A DNA stretch of 64,000 nucleotides, taken from contig CBDCSV010000006.1 in assembly GCA_965221855.1 (NCBI GenBank), forward strand, positions 1 through 64,000, in the 5' to 3' direction. Below the pieces are notes generated by a model that was not told the DNA's origin, did no database searches, and was given only the letters and a program-made list of their open reading frames with translations. This document shows, piece after piece, positions 62,075 through 64,000 of the stretch (position 1 is the first letter of the stretch; each line of letters opens with the position of its first letter). The DNA comes from JAJDXO01 sp965221855. Its GTDB lineage: Bacteria; Pseudomonadota; Alphaproteobacteria; Rhodospirillales; UBA2165. The position numbers and the translations under genes are program-made.

Positions 62075-62791
62075 GTGGCCGACAGGGAACTAAACCGTAT
62101 CCTGCACGTGGACGATGAAAACTATATCCGGCAGGTCGCCCGGCTGGCGCTCGAGACGGTCGGCGGCTTTACGGTCGAAGGATGCGCGTCCGGGCGGGAA
62201 GCGCTGGAAAGGGGCCCGCGATTCGGGCCTCAGCTGATCCTCCTGGACGTGATGATGCCCGGACTGGATGGTCCGGCGACATTCGAGGCGATGAAGGAGA
62301 CCGAGGGGCTGAGGGATGTCCCGGTGGTGTTCGTGACGGCCAAGGCGATGCCGTCGGAGTTGCAGCGGTTCCTCGACATCGGCGCCGCCGGCGTTATCGC
62401 CAAACCGTTCGATCCCATGGCCATTTCCGGCCAGCTTCGCGAAATCTGGCGGCAGGCCATGAGCGATCCGGAAGCGAAATTCGCCGAGAAATTCGAGGCG
62501 CTCCGCACGGCCTATGCAGGGCGGCTGGACGGGCGCCTGAAGGAAATGGAAGGCCATCGCGGCGCCCTTGCCTCGGCTTCCGGAAGCGACGGTGAGACGG
62601 TGGAACACATCTCGCGGGCCGCCCATAAGCTCGCGGGGAATGCCGCGACGTTCGGGTTTGCGGAATTGGGTGAAGCGGCGGCCGAGTTGGAGAAGGTGTG
62701 TGAGGGAGCCGGCAATGACGGCGCGCTGCAGGACTCGGTCCGCCAGGAGATCGTCGACCGCATTGGCGCCCTGCGGGCGTTGACCGGTTAG
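62075..62791 (+). CDS. Receiver-Hpt hybrid response regulator
   Basis: 238 residues from GTG 62075 (VADRELNRILHVDDENYIRQ). Residues 7-125 are a receiver with Asp58 (LILLDVMMPGLDG), Thr in VFVTAKA and Lys in AKPFDP. Residues about 145-236 form an Hpt four-helix bundle with the phosphorylatable His in RAAHKLAGNAATFGF (about H184). Such proteins relay phosphate between a kinase and a downstream regulator, plausibly the adjacent OmpR-type protein. Confidence 0.92.
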   Translation: MADRELNRILHVDDENYIRQVARLALETVGGFTVEGCASGREALERGPRFGPQLILLDVMMPGLDGPATFEAMKETEGLRDVPVVFVTAKAMPSELQRFLDIGAAGVIAKPFDPMAISGQLREIWRQAMSDPEAKFAEKFEALRTAYAGRLDGRLKEMEGHRGALASASGSDGETVEHISRAAHKLAGNAATFGFAELGEAAAELEKVCEGAGNDGALQDSVRQEIVDRIGALRALTG

Positions 62792-62903
62792 CGGTGCCCG
62801 GCAATCGAGTTAAGCGAAAGCAAAGCAAAGGCGTCTTCGCGCAGGCCGGGACGGAGACCATTGGCCGTTGGGCGTCGCCGGTCTCGCCCGTTCTCCCCAA
62901 TTC

Positions 62904-62942
62904 CAAAAAAAGAACCGGAATTTCGGTATCCGAAACTCCGGT
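62904..62942 (-). terminator. Rho-independent terminator
   Basis: A 13-base stem with a 3-base loop (ACCGGAATTTCGG at 62914-62926, CCGAAACTCCGGT at 62930-62942, one mismatch) is followed on the minus strand by a T-rich tail (complement of 62904-62911). This orientation ends transcripts coming from the right, that is from the phaC/DUF6489 genes. The rest of the 62792-63141 gap holds no supported gene. Confidence 0.75.
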
Positions 62943-63141
62943 GGAAAGTTCATTGGGGGGGAATTCGTGTTAGCTGAAATGCATCAAATGAATTCGTTTC
63001 GATGGTCAGGCCGGGAAATCCGGCCCGAAGGAGACGATCAACGATCTCCTATGCCGCGCACTATAGCAGGCCCCTATCGGGAGCGGGTGAATGCGGTATT
63101 GACGGCGTATGAACGGATGTTAACGGGAATGTCAAAGTGGG

Positions 63142-63393
63142 TTAGTCGTCCTTCTTGTCCGCGCCGGCCGCGGTGAATTGCGCCAGAAAGGCTTTCTGCA
63201 TCTGCTCGAATGCGTCCAGCCCGCTCGGCAGCCAATTCCTGGCGAGGGCTTCGGGATCCGCGGAGCCCAGATAATCCATCATCCGCTCCTCGACCTGCTT
63301 CATGATCGCCGCGTTCATCTGTTCGACCGGCGGAAGCCCGAAAAAAGCGCGTGCCTCCTCGGGCGTGCAATCGATGTCGATAGAGAACTTCAT
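63142..63393 (-). CDS. DUF6489-type small protein
   Basis: 83 residues (MKFSIDIDCTPEEARAFFGL). A short beta strand, then a PPVEQMNAAIMKQVEERMMD helix and a longer C-terminal helix (AFEQMQKAFLAQFTA) reminiscent of small phasin-associated proteins. It follows the PHA synthase gene by 22 bases on the same strand, so a role at polyhydroxyalkanoate granules is plausible. The family assignment is from memory of the sequence pattern. Confidence 0.8.
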   Translation of the reverse strand: MKFSIDIDCTPEEARAFFGLPPVEQMNAAIMKQVEERMMDYLGSADPEALARNWLPSGLDAFEQMQKAFLAQFTAAGADKKDD

Positions 63394-63415
63394 CTTGTAT
63401 GGCCCCCCATGCCTT

Positions 63416-64000
63416 CTAGGACTTGACCTTGACGTAGCTGCCGGGCGCGGGCTCGATGACCTTCAGTTTGCCCGCGCCGGGCTTGCGGGCGGCAACCTTG
63501 TCGCCGGATTTCCCGGAAAGCCACTTGTCCCAGTCGGGCCACCAGGAGCCCGGCGTTTCGGCCGCGTCGCCGAACCATTCATCGAACGTGCCGTACGATT
63601 TGCGTTTCGTATTGGTCCAGTACTGATACTTCTTCTTCTCCGGCGAATTGATGACGCCGGCAATGTGCCCGGAGCCGGCCAGCACGAAACGAACGGGCCC
63701 GCCGTAGAGGCCGGTCGCCTTGAAGACCGACGCGGCCGGCGCGATATGGTCTTCCTTGGATGCCTGCAGGTAGACCGGGATCTCGATGGCGGAGAGATCG
63801 ACGGGCTCTCCCAAGACCTTGAACCGGTTTTTCGCCGCGAGCTTGTTGTCCTGATACATGTCGCGCAGGTAGTCCATCAGCAGGGCCGCCGGAAAGCGGG
63901 TCGAATCGGCGTTCCAGAACAACAGGTCGAATGCCGGCGGCGCCTTGCCCAGCAGGTAGTTGTTGACCACGAAGTACCAGATGAGGTCGTTGGCGCGCAG
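63416..64000 (-). CDS. phaC: Class I poly(R)-hydroxyalkanoate synthase, C-terminal part
   Basis: The frame runs off the right edge, so only the last ~195 residues are visible. Seen: LIWYFVVNNYLLGKAPPAFDLLFWN, the catalytic Asp in YLQASKEDHIAP and catalytic His in GSGHIAGVINSPEKKKYQYW. PhaC polymerises 3-hydroxyacyl-CoA into storage polyester. The nucleophile Cys lies outside the window. The basic C-terminal tail (KPGAGKLKVIEPAPGSYVKV) is typical of class I enzymes. Confidence 0.95.
   Translation of the reverse strand: MRANDLIWYFVVNNYLLGKAPPAFDLLFWNADSTRFPAALLMDYLRDMYQDNKLAAKNRFKVLGEPVDLSAIEIPVYLQASKEDHIAPAASVFKATGLYGGPVRFVLAGSGHIAGVINSPEKKKYQYWTNTKRKSYGTFDEWFGDAAETPGSWWPDWDKWLSGKSGDKVAARKPGAGKLKVIEPAPGSYVKVKS

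Noticed and set aside
62868..63176. 102-codon plus-strand frame between REC-Hpt and DUF6489
   Set aside because: It runs through a terminator hairpin, has no ribosome site or domain, and overlaps the antisense of DUF6489.

Overview
This is a GC-rich chromosomal stretch, most likely from an alphaproteobacterium (a Rhodospirillales-like lineage is my best guess). The hints are a class I poly-hydroxyalkanoate synthase next to a DUF6489-type small protein, an OmpR/REC-Hpt signalling pair, CaiB/TctA/isochorismatase accessory catabolism, and long palindromic intergenic repeats. Taxonomy is inferred from gene content only. No rRNA, tRNA or CRISPR array was seen.

Layout. 1-10.7 kb holds housekeeping and miscellaneous genes: a YciI tail, EVE-domain protein, Rieske protein, an unusual lipoprotein/beta-barrel preceded by an 11-copy heptamer repeat, acetyl-CoA synthetase, an LVIVD-repeat protein, a CobW-type metallochaperone GTPase and a cupin. 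An ISAs1 element follows at 10.8-12.0 kb. From 12.3 to 18.4 kb lies a yjf-type phage-shock-like locus: rhomboid, YgiB/DUF1190 lipoprotein, DUF350, DUF2491 and a K+ channel with an internal stop on one arm; DUF2170 (YjfI), PspA (YjfJ) and a YjfC-like glutathionylspermidine-synthase homologue on the other. A pair of identical palindromes sits in the divergent promoter. The plus-strand arm continues into a carboxynorspermidine-decarboxylase-like enzyme and a DUF3326 protein. Converging on it is a tightly overlapping minus-strand operon (small membrane protein, fatty-acid-hydroxylase, GH3 acyl-amide synthetase, enolase-superfamily epimerase) that looks like an undescribed N-acyl-amino-acid pathway.

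From 25.4 to 41.4 kb is an accessory catabolic region: TauD dioxygenase, isochorismatase, maleate-isomerase, HMG-CoA-lyase-like enzyme, CaiB CoA-transferase, a cysteine-less isomerase relative, FAD monooxygenase, two tandem cyclases, SDR, 3-hydroxyacyl-CoA dehydrogenase and a TctA-TctB fused permease. An IS1111-type element interrupts it, sitting inside one of the dispersed repeats. 41.7-50.6 kb carries pyrD, nadK, moaA, fdhD and mobA, with a single-chain type IIG-like restriction-modification protein placed between the molybdenum-cofactor genes.

50.8-54.8 kb is a compact adenylation domain / carrier protein / cytochrome P450 / alpha-beta hydrolase cassette, predicted to oxidise a carrier-bound amino acid. 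55.1-59.35 kb is an insertion-sequence nest (IS256, two abutting IS630) around an AT-richer two-gene module resembling toxin-antitoxin or defence pairs. The window ends with a PEP-mutase/isocitrate-lyase family enzyme, a glutathione transferase, two response regulators, and the start of a pha locus running off the right edge. Coding starts were chosen by shadow-free reading frame, Shine-Dalgarno and overlap; several TTG/GTG starts are flagged as uncertain.
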